From NCBI GenBank assembly GCA_019750295.1, contig JAIEOS010000009.1:45138-109137 (forward strand): a DNA stretch of 64,000 bases. Direction: 5' to 3'. The notes under the pieces are model-generated. The model saw only the letters and a list, made by a program, of their open reading frames with translations, was not told the origin of the DNA and searched no databases. Positions 1 to 9,336 of this stretch are shown piece by piece; positions within the stretch are counted from its first letter, which is position 1, and each line of letters begins with the position of its first letter. Both the position numbers and the translations under genes were made by a program. Source of the DNA: Bdellovibrionales bacterium. Its GTDB lineage: Bacteria; Bdellovibrionota; Bdellovibrionia; Bdellovibrionales; JAGQZY01.

Positions 1-294
1 ATGCGTACCATTAAACTTTACAAAGCCAAGGGCCAAATCGGTGAGGCGGACAACGGAATGCTGGCCATTCGCGAGCCAAAAACGATTAAAAAAGAGGAAC
101 TCGCTGTGATTCAAAAGCTTGTCGACGAGGAAAATCGCGACCGTGCTGTAATCATCGATGAAATCAGTAAGGTCAACAAGTTTGATGAAAAGAAAAAACA
201 ACAGTTCGTCAATGTGTACTATTCAACATGGAAGAACGTCGACCCGAAAGGGACTTACTATTTTGAAAAAGCCACTTGGCAGAAGAAATACTAA
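1..294 (+). CDS. DUF1318 (YdbL-like) protein, probably 5'-truncated by the window edge
   Basis: The 97 visible residues carry the DUF1318/YdbL signature: a Gly-rich start (AKGQIGEADNGMLAIRE) followed by a helix with LVDEENRDRAVIIDEI. Family members are usually exported and have a signal peptide, which is absent here. The ATG at base 1 is therefore probably an internal Met and the gene likely begins before the window. YdbL-type proteins often sit beside intermembrane lipid-transport AsmA/YdbH-like genes; no such partner is visible. It ends 25 bp before the next outer-membrane gene and may share its transcript. Molecular function unknown. Confidence 0.7.
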   Translation: MRTIKLYKAKGQIGEADNGMLAIREPKTIKKEELAVIQKLVDEENRDRAVIIDEISKVNKFDEKKKQQFVNVYYSTWKNVDPKGTYYFEKATWQKKY

Positions 295-319
295 TCTAAA
301 AACACTCAAGGATTGAGAA

Positions 320-991
320 ATGTTAAAAAGGATTTTGTTCTGTGTCGCCCTTTTACCGACTCTGGCTCAGGCCCAGAATTTTGAAAGTGCCTTCTCCGCC
401 ATAGGTTTACGTGGGATCACCGGCTACGCCGGCTTTGGTTTCGCGAGCTACGAAGTGACGACTCCCAGTGATCGTTTTCGTATGGATCAAGGAATCTTCG
501 TCTACGCGGGAGTCGAGCGACGGTTTGGAACAAGTCCGTTTTTTATCACCGCTGCATTTAATTATCTCAAAACAAACGGAGAGTCTTTCTACGATTATAC
601 GACTCTCGGAGGGACCCAGTACACGGGACAGGACATTGGCTACAGTGCCTCCAATTATCAGATCGGTATGGGTCTTAAGATGAAGCTCTTCGCCGACAGC
701 TGGGCCCGCCCCTACCTCGAAGGAGGAGGACTCTTCGGATATCATGAGCTCACCTATACTAAAAATCTGGAGACGATCACTGGCGGGAGCGGTTATAAAA
801 GAAAAGATGGTCTCACTGGTCTAGGGTATTACGGAGAGGGCGGAATCGAAGTCGACTTTGCAGAGACGGCGGGAATAAAAGTGGGACTTCGGTATCAAGA
901 GACCACCACTCGGCCTTTCGAAACTTTAGCCAATCAAAAGTTAAAATTCGAATCGACGATCTTCCAAATCGCCTTCCTCAAAAAATTCTAA
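320..991 (+). CDS. Outer-membrane beta-barrel protein (OmpA/OmpW-size porin-like)
   Basis: A 223-residue exported protein. The N-terminus is a clear signal peptide (MLKRILFCVALLPTLAQA, predicted cut before QNF). The mature part is rich in alternating aromatic and polar residues and Gly, with periodic YEV, FVYAGV and YLEGGGLFGY strands. It ends in Phe, the usual C-terminal signal for Bam-dependent barrel insertion. Its size fits an eight-stranded barrel. No specific family could be assigned. The stop codon overlaps a short hairpin at 990-1010 that likely ends transcription. Confidence 0.75.
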   Translation: MLKRILFCVALLPTLAQAQNFESAFSAIGLRGITGYAGFGFASYEVTTPSDRFRMDQGIFVYAGVERRFGTSPFFITAAFNYLKTNGESFYDYTTLGGTQYTGQDIGYSASNYQIGMGLKMKLFADSWARPYLEGGGLFGYHELTYTKNLETITGGSGYKRKDGLTGLGYYGEGGIEVDFAETAGIKVGLRYQETTTRPFETLANQKLKFESTIFQIAFLKKF

Positions 992-1010
992 AAGGTACGC
1001 CGAGCCTTTT
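990..1010. terminator. Short hairpin terminator shared with a second site at 59765
   Basis: AAAAGG and CCTTTT flank a 9-base loop, lying between the convergent barrel gene (stop 989-991) and the Nfu gene (stop 1014). Its reverse complement matches the terminator-like sequence at 59765-59785 at 20 of 21 positions, including the loop core TCGGCGTACC. A conserved loop is unusual for an ordinary intrinsic terminator and suggests a repeated element family. Confidence 0.5.
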
Positions 1011-1013
1011 CTC

Positions 1014-1589
1014 TTAGGGTTGTGCCGAGAAGTAGGGGTTTGTTCCGGAAGAGTGGTCAGTCACGTCTTCGACGTTTTTGACGAAGGGAAAATTGGCCTT
1101 AAGATGCTCGGAGATTCCCTGCTTGAGAGTCATTGCCGACATTCCGCAGCCTTGGCAGCCGCCGCCCATAAAAATGTAGGCGGTGTTGTCTTTAAAATTT
1201 TTCAATTCGGCCCAGCCTCCGTGCATCGCCAGAGACGGGTTGATCGTTTCCTGCATAAACTGGAGAATTTGTTTCACTTCAGGCGTGTCGGGCAATGTGT
1301 TCGGAACTTTTTGTTCCACCGTAATTTCTAAAGGTGCAGTAGCGACATGCTCTTCGAGTAAACCTTGAAGCGGCTCCAACAATACATCCCAATCGACCCA
1401 ATCTTGTTTGGTGAGTTCCACATAATTGGGTCCAATCTTTAGCGCTTGGGTCCAAGGAAAGCCAAAAAGTTTTTTTGCGAGTGGAGAGGTGAACGTTTTT
1501 TGTTCGGCAGAGTACTCAGCCGTGTGGTCGGCGATGTCCTGCGGAAATTCGAAACGATAGGTCTGTTCGTTGATGGGTTTTACATTCAT
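1014..1589 (-). CDS. nfuA: Nfu-type iron-sulfur cluster scaffold/carrier
   Basis: A 191-residue protein with an N-terminal Nfu_N domain (about residues 5-80, from TYRFEFPQDI) and a C-terminal NifU-like domain (about 105-185). The Fe-S ligands are the CxxC pair C145/C148 in GGGCQGCGM. Nfu proteins receive 4Fe-4S or 2Fe-2S clusters from the main assembly machinery and pass them to client enzymes in the cytoplasm. I chose the ATG at 1589 because MNVKPINEQTYRF aligns with the family start; an upstream in-frame TTG at 1625 would add 12 unlikely residues. The symbol is by domain similarity. It may serve Fe-S enzymes such as HemN and QueG in this window. Confidence 0.85.
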   Translation of the reverse strand: MNVKPINEQTYRFEFPQDIADHTAEYSAEQKTFTSPLAKKLFGFPWTQALKIGPNYVELTKQDWVDWDVLLEPLQGLLEEHVATAPLEITVEQKVPNTLPDTPEVKQILQFMQETINPSLAMHGGWAELKNFKDNTAYIFMGGGCQGCGMSAMTLKQGISEHLKANFPFVKNVEDVTDHSSGTNPYFSAQP

Positions 1590-1768
1590 GGCCGCCAACT
1601 TAAATGGTATTGGGTGTTGGCGCAAGGTTCATCCGTGTTTTTAGAGGTTTACGGAAATAGAGGGGGAAGCCTTCGGCCTGATCTTACGAAATGGACCTCT
1701 AACGCGGCTGCGGCGTAAACTCCAAACATTTACCCGATAAGTTTTACAGGGGTTATAACACAATTGGT

Positions 1769-1953
1769 AGGTTAAACCTGAGTAATATCAATCACTTGTA
1801 AAAAATCATGTAAATCCTATAAAAACGACAATTTTTGTTCACAAATTGTAGACGGGAACAGTAAAGCTAGGGGGTCAATACAATAAAATTTATAGGTATT
1901 CCGAGTATTTAGCTTTTCCATATCTGGGTACAGTTCTTGAACATTACTCAGGT
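1769..1953. promoter_or_regulatory. Gene-free upstream region with dyads before the barrel/lipoprotein pair
   Basis: The 388-bp gap 1590-1977 holds no supported gene. It contains AGGTTAAACCT (1769-1779), a perfect 7-bp inverted repeat ACAATTT-N8-AAATTGT (1829-1850), and an 11-base segment ACCTGAGTAAT (1775-1785) that recurs as its exact complement at 1943-1953, close to the start of the downstream gene. These look like regulator sites or a looping pair. The identity of any regulator is unknown. Confidence 0.35.
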
Positions 1954-1977
1954 AGGAATCTTAATTTAGGGGCTAGA

Positions 1978-3165
1978 ATGCGTTTAAATGCTTTGCTGCG
2001 ATTGTTGGTGTTCATAAGTTGTGGGAGTGTACTCACTTTAGACGCTTATGCCGTCGACTCTAAATTTATTTCCGATTACGAAAATAGCGTACTTACTGAA
2101 GTTCAGCCGGGCCAACTGGGTGCGATGTGGAAAGCTCGCATCTATGGAGAAGGGGCCGACCTCGAATCTCAGACCGCACAAATCGGTGGCTTCGAAGTCA
2201 GCTTCGAAAGTAAATACAAACTCTTAGAAAATCTAGAAGCCCGTGCCGACGTTCGTGGAAAATTTGAAAACGGCCGTACTCAATCTTTCTTTGGAGATCT
2301 CGAGCCTCTCTCGGGAATTCTTGTGAGAGAAGCTACAATTAACTACAAACCATTTTATAGCGACGTCCTTTCGGGCAAGGCTGGAATCATCGATCAAGAT
2401 GTTTTAGGGATGCCTCTTCTTATGTATCGCCGCGCATTCCCGGGAGTCTCTGCAAAAGTTCGCGGGCAGTGGACCGAAGAGTTTTCGACCTCCGTCATGT
2501 CCCAAGCCTTAATTCCTACCTCCTCAACGTTATCAACTCGTACGGTGGAAAAAGAAGCGACTCCGCAATTTAATACTCACACCTTATCCTTAGACTATGA
2601 TCAAAAGACGCAAACTGGAGTTCATTTATTTGGTTTGGGAATTTCTGGATCTCTTTATGAGTTTAAAAACCTTCCGAGCTTTGTCGCTTTCGAAAGTCAA
2701 AAGCGCGGAAATTTCTATTCTCAGGTGAATGGTCCCAACAACTCGTCCTTCGCCTTCCCATTTAGAGGCTGGTTTGCCAAAGCCTTTGCGGATTATAGAA
2801 TCAATCATCGAGTTCAGCCCTATATCTCTTATCAGGTGATAAAAAACGAAGAAGCGCCCGCGACCTATAATGATGGTCAAGTGGTCGCTGTCGGTACGGT
2901 CATCATGTTCCAGAACTACAACTGGTTTGTGACCTACGAAAATTTCTTCGCCGAGTCGGACGTGGTTCCGGCGTTCTACAACAGTTGGGGTTATGGAAAC
3001 ACCAACAAAAAAGGGAACGGCGTAGATACTTCTTTAGAATTTAAAAAATACAATTTTAGATTGAGAGCTCAGTATTACAAAGCTGATGTTCTTAATCCTG
3101 ATGGCTTACAACAGAATCAAGATTACTTCTATTTTGGGGTGGAGACAGCCTATGACAAAATCTAA
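1978..3165 (+). CDS. Predicted outer-membrane beta-barrel protein
   Basis: A 395-residue protein with a signal peptide ending in LTLDAYA (cut before VDSKF). The mature chain alternates aromatic and charged residues in short strands (GFEVSFESKY, LEARADVRGKF, HTLSLDYD, YNFRLRAQYY), typical of a large barrel. It resembles the porin-like proteins of predatory Deltaproteobacteria, but I recognise no named family. Its last 14 bp overlap the start of the giant lipoprotein gene, so the two are very likely translationally coupled and may form a complex. It is preceded by a 388-bp region with dyad elements. Confidence 0.6.
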   Translation: MRLNALLRLLVFISCGSVLTLDAYAVDSKFISDYENSVLTEVQPGQLGAMWKARIYGEGADLESQTAQIGGFEVSFESKYKLLENLEARADVRGKFENGRTQSFFGDLEPLSGILVREATINYKPFYSDVLSGKAGIIDQDVLGMPLLMYRRAFPGVSAKVRGQWTEEFSTSVMSQALIPTSSTLSTRTVEKEATPQFNTHTLSLDYDQKTQTGVHLFGLGISGSLYEFKNLPSFVAFESQKRGNFYSQVNGPNNSSFAFPFRGWFAKAFADYRINHRVQPYISYQVIKNEEAPATYNDGQVVAVGTVIMFQNYNWFVTYENFFAESDVVPAFYNSWGYGNTNKKGNGVDTSLEFKKYNFRLRAQYYKADVLNPDGLQQNQDYFYFGVETAYDKI

Positions 3166-6100
3166 TATGTTCAAGTGGGTCGTAGTTGCATTAACTGCAA
3201 CGGTGTTAAATGCCTGCGTTAAAGCAGAGAAGCGTCAGGATATCGATACGGGGAATCCAGATCCTCAGAAGCGATTTCGCTTTAGCCGATCTAGTGGTGG
3301 ACAAGTCGACGTGACGGGCTACGCCGAGAACTTATTAACGTCCGGAGATGTCACGATCGAAGGTATTGATACAACGAGCGATGTGAACACAGGAACCGTC
3401 ACCAATCGTCAGTACAATTTAAGACTTTGCGGAATCTCCGATGTGCGCGCAAGGAACAACAGCATATTAGGCGCTAAACTCAAAATCCACAGTGACCTTG
3501 CGTTAGTGCCTCGAAAAAATGCAAATGCCGCCGTAGATCCTACGATCGTGCATGTGGAAAACAACGACTGTATCTATTGGGCTGTAGTTGTTCCGTTTAA
3601 CCACTATGCCGATTCGGTCAATCTCGAAGTGAACTTCGTTATTCTCTCGATGGCCGCGCCAAAATCTTACATCCATAAGAAGGTTCTCTTTAATCCTTGG
3701 AACAGATCTCGTGGTGGCGACAACCCCGAATTTTTAGACATCACGCGCACAGTAGTGAGCGATTCTCTTCGTCGTCAGCCTTGGGCTCGTGGTGAAGATG
3801 ATATTTATAAAGCCCTTAAAGGGGATCTCGTTTCAACGCCGAAGCGTTTAGAGATCAGCTCCGTAGCGGTGACGCCGTTACAGAAAAACCGTGAAAACTA
3901 CGTTTCTAAAAACAATTTAGGCGCCGAAGCAAACCAAGATTTAATCAATGAGGCTGATATTGAAATCCGCCGCAGCATGAATCGTCTGCAGCCGCTGGAT
4001 CTCTTTTTAAACTTACAGCTTTCGGGTTTAAAAATTCGGCTCAAGAATTCTTCAGGCACCCCCTATGACGATAGTCAAAGAATGGGTCGCTATCGCATCC
4101 AGGCGCAAATCATCGCCACCGATCTGGATACTCGAGGTTATCACATCATTACGGATCGTAAATTCAATGCCGCCGATAAGATTTGGTCAACAAACACAAT
4201 GGGTGTGAGTGCGCTCATTCCTCTCTCCGTGATGATTCGTCCCAACTGGGGGAATTTACAACTCGCTTTAAGAGTCGAGTCTTTCGACGTTCCTGAGGCT
4301 GAACCCTTTCAAGCTCTTTACACTTTGGGGCAGTTTAGTGATATCGGTCGGTCTCAATCTCTATCTTTTGATTTGAGCTCTTACACACGCTCCAATTCCC
4401 CGCAAAATCTAGATTTCGATTATGCGAAATATCTAGCTTCGGCGACAAACTATGAACAGTGGCAAAAAGGTCTGACGGAGGGTCTTATCCCGACAGAGGA
4501 AGAGCTTCGACGTCAGTGCGTACAAAAGAACGGTTCCGAAAAAAACTGTGTCCCAATGTATGGAACTCTCGAGAGAGGATTCCCGCGATTCCGATTTAAT
4601 CTCCTCAACGTTCTCTTCAGTCGGATTATGCCTGGAGACACGGCGACAGATCGTACAATTCAATATACCGTTGATACATGCCTCGTGAACAACGTCACTC
4701 AACAGAGTCCTGGTCGAGGGCTTAAATTCGAAATCACTACAGAAGACCGTGGAATTCCTTTTAAGCTTGTTCGCGAAACGGACCATCAAGGCTGCTTGCG
4801 CTGGTTTGGAATGATCTCTCATAAACCCTATCATCGTGAAAACTTGGTGCGAAAGGTTTCCCACCTTAAATATTTAGGGACGGACCTCGGGCGCCAGGAA
4901 TTTGATCTCGATTACTACATCAACCCTTGGGACGAAAAGTTTACCTTTGGTCGAGATGCTCGCGCTCTCCCTGAAGAATATCTGATGCAGATTGATGCGG
5001 CTCAAAAAATTGCACCCCCGACTCGCATTTTGATCACTAACTTTAATTATGATGCCATCGGTTTTAGATATGTGATCGATAAGTTTATGAATTTAACTGT
5101 TAAGAAATCTGTTTTGATGGCGGTCGAAGCGAAGATTCTAAAGTACAACAGTATTATTTGGGGACGAAGTGGTCTCTCCGAACTTCGCGATGGTATTTAT
5201 CTTTTAAAAGTGGCGATGCAGAAGGATTACTTAGATCCTACGGCTCCCGGACGCGCGATCTCCGTAAATAAAAGGACGGGACAGCGTCGTCTACGCACCG
5301 AAAACGCCAATGATAGTGAGACGAAACAATTCCTCACCGTTAAAGAGGCTCTCGTGCGGGTTCTTGGTGGAAAAATCGTAACACCGATCGAATTTGACGT
5401 CACTGATCTTAGAACTCTTCGAATTCGCGCTCAGTTATTTATACAAGTGGAGACCATTGACGAAAAATTACTTCGTCTCGCAGTTCTTCTTGATGAGCGA
5501 TTGACTTCGATGATGGGTCAGAACGGGACGGAGCTCACTCCTCAGGTTCTTAATGAGCTGGCCGACCAAGAAAAAATTCAAAAAGAATTGGAAGTGGCTC
5601 GTCAAGCGGCCGATCAAACTCAGATAGCTGCATTGGCAGAGCGTTTACGCCTGAGTGAAGAAAAAGTGAAAAACCTTTTAAAAGGAATTGATCGCACGAC
5701 TATGTCCAGAGTTCTTTCCGAAATGGCGCGGATACGTAGCCTAGGAGAGACGGGTGTATCCAATGATCGTAATCGTCAGTACCAAGCTGTGAATTCGGCA
5801 TTGAGAACCACGATTCAGGCCATTCAAAATAAAATTAAAAACAAGATTGAGGCGGAAACCGCTCGATCCGCCGAAGATTACGTGCAGAAGCGCGAGCAAG
5901 AGTGTGCTCAGATCGTCAAAGATCTAAAGGCAGCGGGTCGTCATGAAGAAGCTCAGTTGTACGATATCACATCGTCAAACAGGGCGGACGGAGCTCTTTG
6001 TCGTATCGACTTGGATAAAGAAAACCGTTTCTACTATTTAACATCAACTTTAGATATTGGTTCTGATCGTTGGTTGCGTTCCATCCTTACTGCGGAAGAG

Positions 6101-8125
6101 TATGCTCAGTTCCAGAGTAGCTCGTTACGGGATGACTTCACAAAACCGTACATGCCGAACTATGACTTTGATTTGCTCTCTAACCAGGGAGACGAGAAGG
6201 AAAAAGACGAAAATGGACAAGAGTGGGGAGAGCGAGTTTCCGGACTTCCTCGCCGTACTTTTATTGGTCCAGTCACTTTCGTATTGAACGGGAACGGTTC
6301 GGCGATGCGTCCGACCGATGTTCTTGATGAGAGCCGATGTCAGGGAACTTGTGCGGTGCTTGATGAGTCCGAGAAGAGCATTACGAACAATTCAAACTTC
6401 ATGAAGGATCTCCGTGAAAAAATGGTGAGAGCCTTTGGAAATGCGGTCAACGATGCCTACGAGCGTAGCCCTTATTTTGGTTACGTGGGCCACTTCTACA
6501 ACAAGCAGGTGGAAGATTTGATTCCGTTGTTTCGCGGGGTTCGTTCTCAATATATTCAAGAGATGGAAAAGCTCTCCGAAGTTGGGAACCTCGTCGAAAA
6601 GATGAACATGCAATACGTCTCTTTTGGTGATTCCCAAGAGAAGGTGCGCTATTTGGATCAAGATTGTTACAAGCAATGGAAGTCACAGGTTGATGCGACT
6701 TATCGTCGCTGGCAGAATGCCGCCACAGAAGAGGATCGTGAGTACGTGATTCCAAATCTGCCTGAGAGTTGTTTGAGAGATTCCGAACGCCAAGTGACGA
6801 AGCAAGAATTCGTGAACAGCATAAATGAGAAGAAGTCGGTCTCTCTTGCGATGCAAGATTTAAAAGAATTCTCTAAGAACGGACTGATGTCAGAAAAGCT
6901 CAGCTTGGAAAAGAAGCGAGATGTTCTGATGGGGCTTTGCACAGAATTGACCGCGCAAATGGTGCCGCGAAATACCGAAGAGCTCGATCGTCATATCGAA
7001 AAGGGCCTCCATCGTTTTGCGCTTCGTGCGACGGCAGTCCCTCACAATCGTCAGTTTATCTTAGGTAAAGTGCGTGCGATTGAAGAGAACTGTCAGTCTC
7101 TGGTCCGTACGTTTTATAGCGATGCGAAACGAGCGATTCAGGGCATGAATAATGTTAAGGATCAGAATTTCAAGATCGCCACTTTAGCTCGATTACTACC
7201 GATGCAGGTCGTTCGTAACGCTCGCGTTCTTGATACGTCTAACAGATACATCTACCGCGATGGTAAGACGCTCAACTATTCCGTAGGTACAAGCTTTAGC
7301 TTATCAAATAGCTTTGGCGTGAATCGTGGTATGAAGTTCGATCCGCTCGAGTCTTTAGAAAAGCTCTCAGGTGCGGTGGGTGGACGAGCTGGAGATGCCG
7401 CCAACAAATTTATTGGTGTCGCAGGCGGTATGGTGAATTTCGCCTGGGCTCAGAACGAAAACGTTTCTCGTTCCAACGGAACATCGGTTTCGGACGGTAC
7501 GACGTTATCGGCGCAGATTTCGACTCTCGATATTGAATTGTCGGAGTGGGAAAAGTGCGTCACCGTCCGTTTCGATGCAAAATATTATAGAGAAGCGATC
7601 GAAAGCCTCGTGAGAAACGATGGTGCGGCCGTCGGGTACGACACGAAGTTTATCTCTGGAATTGGCTATATGATGTGCTCTGGAGACCACGACAAGATGG
7701 ACGATCTTAACGAAGGAAAACAACTTCGCGTTCGTGAAAGATATTACTATCTCACTCAGATCTTTAATGAGGGGGATATGCAGGATCCTCAGTCTCTGGC
7801 GAACCATCCTTGGATGCTCCAGATTCGTGGAGTTCGAGATTTTGCAATCTTCCAGGCGGCTCTGAAAAAGCCAGAGCGAGAGTTAAATTGGTGGTCAATG
7901 TATGGTTATGCCCGTAATGACTTGGTCTCTATGGCTCAGTTAGGAGCCGATCAGCGACATAACGATCGCTCATCCATGGAGATTGTGAATTACGAAGATG
8001 AAGCGAAAGCTCTTCAGATGATGAAAGAGGCTTACGTTCAGTCATTACCAACATTCCCAGGACTCTATCAGTTCTCCGACAGTCCGGATGATCTTGTCAC
8101 AGATTGGTTAGAAGTCGCTCGTTAA
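3152..8125 (+). CDS. Giant lipoprotein (1657 residues) of unknown function
   Basis: The start at ATG 3152 is set by a GGGGTGGAG ribosome site and a textbook lipoprotein signal peptide with lipobox VLNAC (lipidated Cys22). An upstream in-frame start would bury this signal. The chain is largely soluble. A charged, helix-rich stretch near residues 800-915 (heptad-like, with EKIQKELEVARQAA and LSEEKVKNLL) suggests coiled coil. Scattered Cys residues could form disulfides in the periplasm. I recognise no catalytic domain. Coupling to the upstream barrel suggests a two-part envelope assembly, but that is inference. Over 1600 residues is exceptional for a lipoprotein. Confidence 0.75.
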   Translation: MTKSNMFKWVVVALTATVLNACVKAEKRQDIDTGNPDPQKRFRFSRSSGGQVDVTGYAENLLTSGDVTIEGIDTTSDVNTGTVTNRQYNLRLCGISDVRARNNSILGAKLKIHSDLALVPRKNANAAVDPTIVHVENNDCIYWAVVVPFNHYADSVNLEVNFVILSMAAPKSYIHKKVLFNPWNRSRGGDNPEFLDITRTVVSDSLRRQPWARGEDDIYKALKGDLVSTPKRLEISSVAVTPLQKNRENYVSKNNLGAEANQDLINEADIEIRRSMNRLQPLDLFLNLQLSGLKIRLKNSSGTPYDDSQRMGRYRIQAQIIATDLDTRGYHIITDRKFNAADKIWSTNTMGVSALIPLSVMIRPNWGNLQLALRVESFDVPEAEPFQALYTLGQFSDIGRSQSLSFDLSSYTRSNSPQNLDFDYAKYLASATNYEQWQKGLTEGLIPTEEELRRQCVQKNGSEKNCVPMYGTLERGFPRFRFNLLNVLFSRIMPGDTATDRTIQYTVDTCLVNNVTQQSPGRGLKFEITTEDRGIPFKLVRETDHQGCLRWFGMISHKPYHRENLVRKVSHLKYLGTDLGRQEFDLDYYINPWDEKFTFGRDARALPEEYLMQIDAAQKIAPPTRILITNFNYDAIGFRYVIDKFMNLTVKKSVLMAVEAKILKYNSIIWGRSGLSELRDGIYLLKVAMQKDYLDPTAPGRAISVNKRTGQRRLRTENANDSETKQFLTVKEALVRVLGGKIVTPIEFDVTDLRTLRIRAQLFIQVETIDEKLLRLAVLLDERLTSMMGQNGTELTPQVLNELADQEKIQKELEVARQAADQTQIAALAERLRLSEEKVKNLLKGIDRTTMSRVLSEMARIRSLGETGVSNDRNRQYQAVNSALRTTIQAIQNKIKNKIEAETARSAEDYVQKREQECAQIVKDLKAAGRHEEAQLYDITSSNRADGALCRIDLDKENRFYYLTSTLDIGSDRWLRSILTAEEYAQFQSSSLRDDFTKPYMPNYDFDLLSNQGDEKEKDENGQEWGERVSGLPRRTFIGPVTFVLNGNGSAMRPTDVLDESRCQGTCAVLDESEKSITNNSNFMKDLREKMVRAFGNAVNDAYERSPYFGYVGHFYNKQVEDLIPLFRGVRSQYIQEMEKLSEVGNLVEKMNMQYVSFGDSQEKVRYLDQDCYKQWKSQVDATYRRWQNAATEEDREYVIPNLPESCLRDSERQVTKQEFVNSINEKKSVSLAMQDLKEFSKNGLMSEKLSLEKKRDVLMGLCTELTAQMVPRNTEELDRHIEKGLHRFALRATAVPHNRQFILGKVRAIEENCQSLVRTFYSDAKRAIQGMNNVKDQNFKIATLARLLPMQVVRNARVLDTSNRYIYRDGKTLNYSVGTSFSLSNSFGVNRGMKFDPLESLEKLSGAVGGRAGDAANKFIGVAGGMVNFAWAQNENVSRSNGTSVSDGTTLSAQISTLDIELSEWEKCVTVRFDAKYYREAIESLVRNDGAAVGYDTKFISGIGYMMCSGDHDKMDDLNEGKQLRVRERYYYLTQIFNEGDMQDPQSLANHPWMLQIRGVRDFAIFQAALKKPERELNWWSMYGYARNDLVSMAQLGADQRHNDRSSMEIVNYEDEAKALQMMKEAYVQSLPTFPGLYQFSDSPDDLVTDWLEVAR

Positions 8126-8142
8126 GAGCGGCTTTGATTTCC

Positions 8143-9270
8143 GTGGATACAGAAAAGAGTCGATTCTTTATTGTGGTGCCGCCCGGGTTAGAGCGAGCGG
8201 CTCTTTATGAGCTTCATCGCTTCTACAGTGATGTTTTCCAAACGACGCTTTCTGAATTTGAGCAATTCCCCGGCGGAATCGAAGTCGCGCTCCCGCTGGT
8301 TCAGGGGCTTCAACTCAATTTTCTTAAAATTCCCGTTCGTGTCCTGTTACGTTTAGCGTCCCGGGAGATCAGTAGCGAGGACGATTTTATTGCTTTCATT
8401 AAAGAGCAGGAGTGGGGACTCTTCGGAACTTACCGTAAAATTTATGTGAGTAGCCGAACCTCAGAGCTCCGATTTAAGGAAAACCTCGAGAATATTTTTA
8501 AGAGAAAAGCGAATCTGAAGCAGGACAAGGCGGGCAGTGACATCTACATTCGCTTCTTTAGAGATGAGTGCACTTTTAGTATTGATACGTCGGGCGAAGA
8601 TCTTTACGTGCGCGGCGGCGACAAGTGGGTGGGGGAAGCTCCTTTGCGAGACAACATCGCCGCCGGCATTTTGCAGTTTTCCGTCCAAGGAATTTCTAAC
8701 TTTCAAGATTGGGTCTTGGTGGATCCCGTCGTTGGCTCGGGAACTTTTCTTTTAGAAGCGAATAATATGCATCTCGCCTCCCCGCGGACCTACGGATTTC
8801 AGACTTGGAAGATTCCTTTGGTGAAAGAGGTGGTAGTGCCCGAGATTGTTCAGAGTTCAATGATGGATTTTCATCATCTCTACGGGTTTGATCTGGATGA
8901 GAAAGTGGTGAGGATGGCCGAAAAAAATATGCGTTCGGCACACCTCCAAAAGGCCACCATTGCTCAACGAGACGCCTTCGATAAGAAGGGTATTCTCAAG
9001 GAAGATCATAAAAAACTGGTGATCATGAATCCACCTTACGGGAAGCGTATTAAAATCAAAGAACGGAATTACTTCCCGGAATTGCTCGAGTCCGTCATCT
9101 CCTGGACGCAAGCGGATCGCCTTGGAATCATCGTCCCGCGGGGAGTGATGTTAAGTCATCCCGACTACGAGATGGTGAGAAGTCTCGATATGCTTAATAG
9201 CGGAATCGAAATTTTCTTCTACCTCTTCCTCAAACGCGAAAAGGTTGCCGACAAGGTTCCAGGTTCCTAA
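8143..9270 (+). CDS. THUMP-domain rRNA/tRNA methyltransferase (RlmL/YpsC-like)
   Basis: About 375 residues. The N-terminal half has a THUMP RNA-binding domain ending in the family hallmark IDTSGEDLYVRGG followed by APLRDNIAAGIL. The C-terminal half is a SAM-dependent methyltransferase with motif I VDPVVGSGTFLLEA and the N6/N2-type catalytic motif NPPYGKR. Relatives make m2G in 23S rRNA or tRNA. The likely start is GTG 8143; TTG at 8134 or 8104 is possible, the latter overlapping the lipoprotein stop. The last seven codons lie inside a 40-bp perfect inverted repeat, so the extreme C-terminus may have been overwritten. Confidence 0.8.
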   Translation: MDTEKSRFFIVVPPGLERAALYELHRFYSDVFQTTLSEFEQFPGGIEVALPLVQGLQLNFLKIPVRVLLRLASREISSEDDFIAFIKEQEWGLFGTYRKIYVSSRTSELRFKENLENIFKRKANLKQDKAGSDIYIRFFRDECTFSIDTSGEDLYVRGGDKWVGEAPLRDNIAAGILQFSVQGISNFQDWVLVDPVVGSGTFLLEANNMHLASPRTYGFQTWKIPLVKEVVVPEIVQSSMMDFHHLYGFDLDEKVVRMAEKNMRSAHLQKATIAQRDAFDKKGILKEDHKKLVIMNPPYGKRIKIKERNYFPELLESVISWTQADRLGIIVPRGVMLSHPDYEMVRSLDMLNSGIEIFFYLFLKREKVADKVPGS

Positions 9271-9334
9271 AAAACAAAAAGCACGGTGTGAAGACCGTGC
9301 TTTTTTGTTTTTTAGGAACCTGGAACCTTGTCGG
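9248..9334. terminator. Very long bidirectional hairpin terminator between convergent genes
   Basis: The left arm 9248-9287 and right arm 9294-9334 are complementary along their whole length except one bulged base, with a six-base loop. The core (GCACGGT / ACCGTGC followed by T6) is a normal intrinsic terminator working in both directions. The outer 25 bp extend the duplex into the methyltransferase coding end on one side and up to the lipoprotein stop on the other. Confidence 0.85.
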
Positions 9335-9336
9335 TG

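Noticed and set aside
1733..1740. CCCGATAA as a sigma-28 -10 element
   Set aside because: One mismatch in the key position, no -35 at the right spacing, and 238 bp from the nearest gene.
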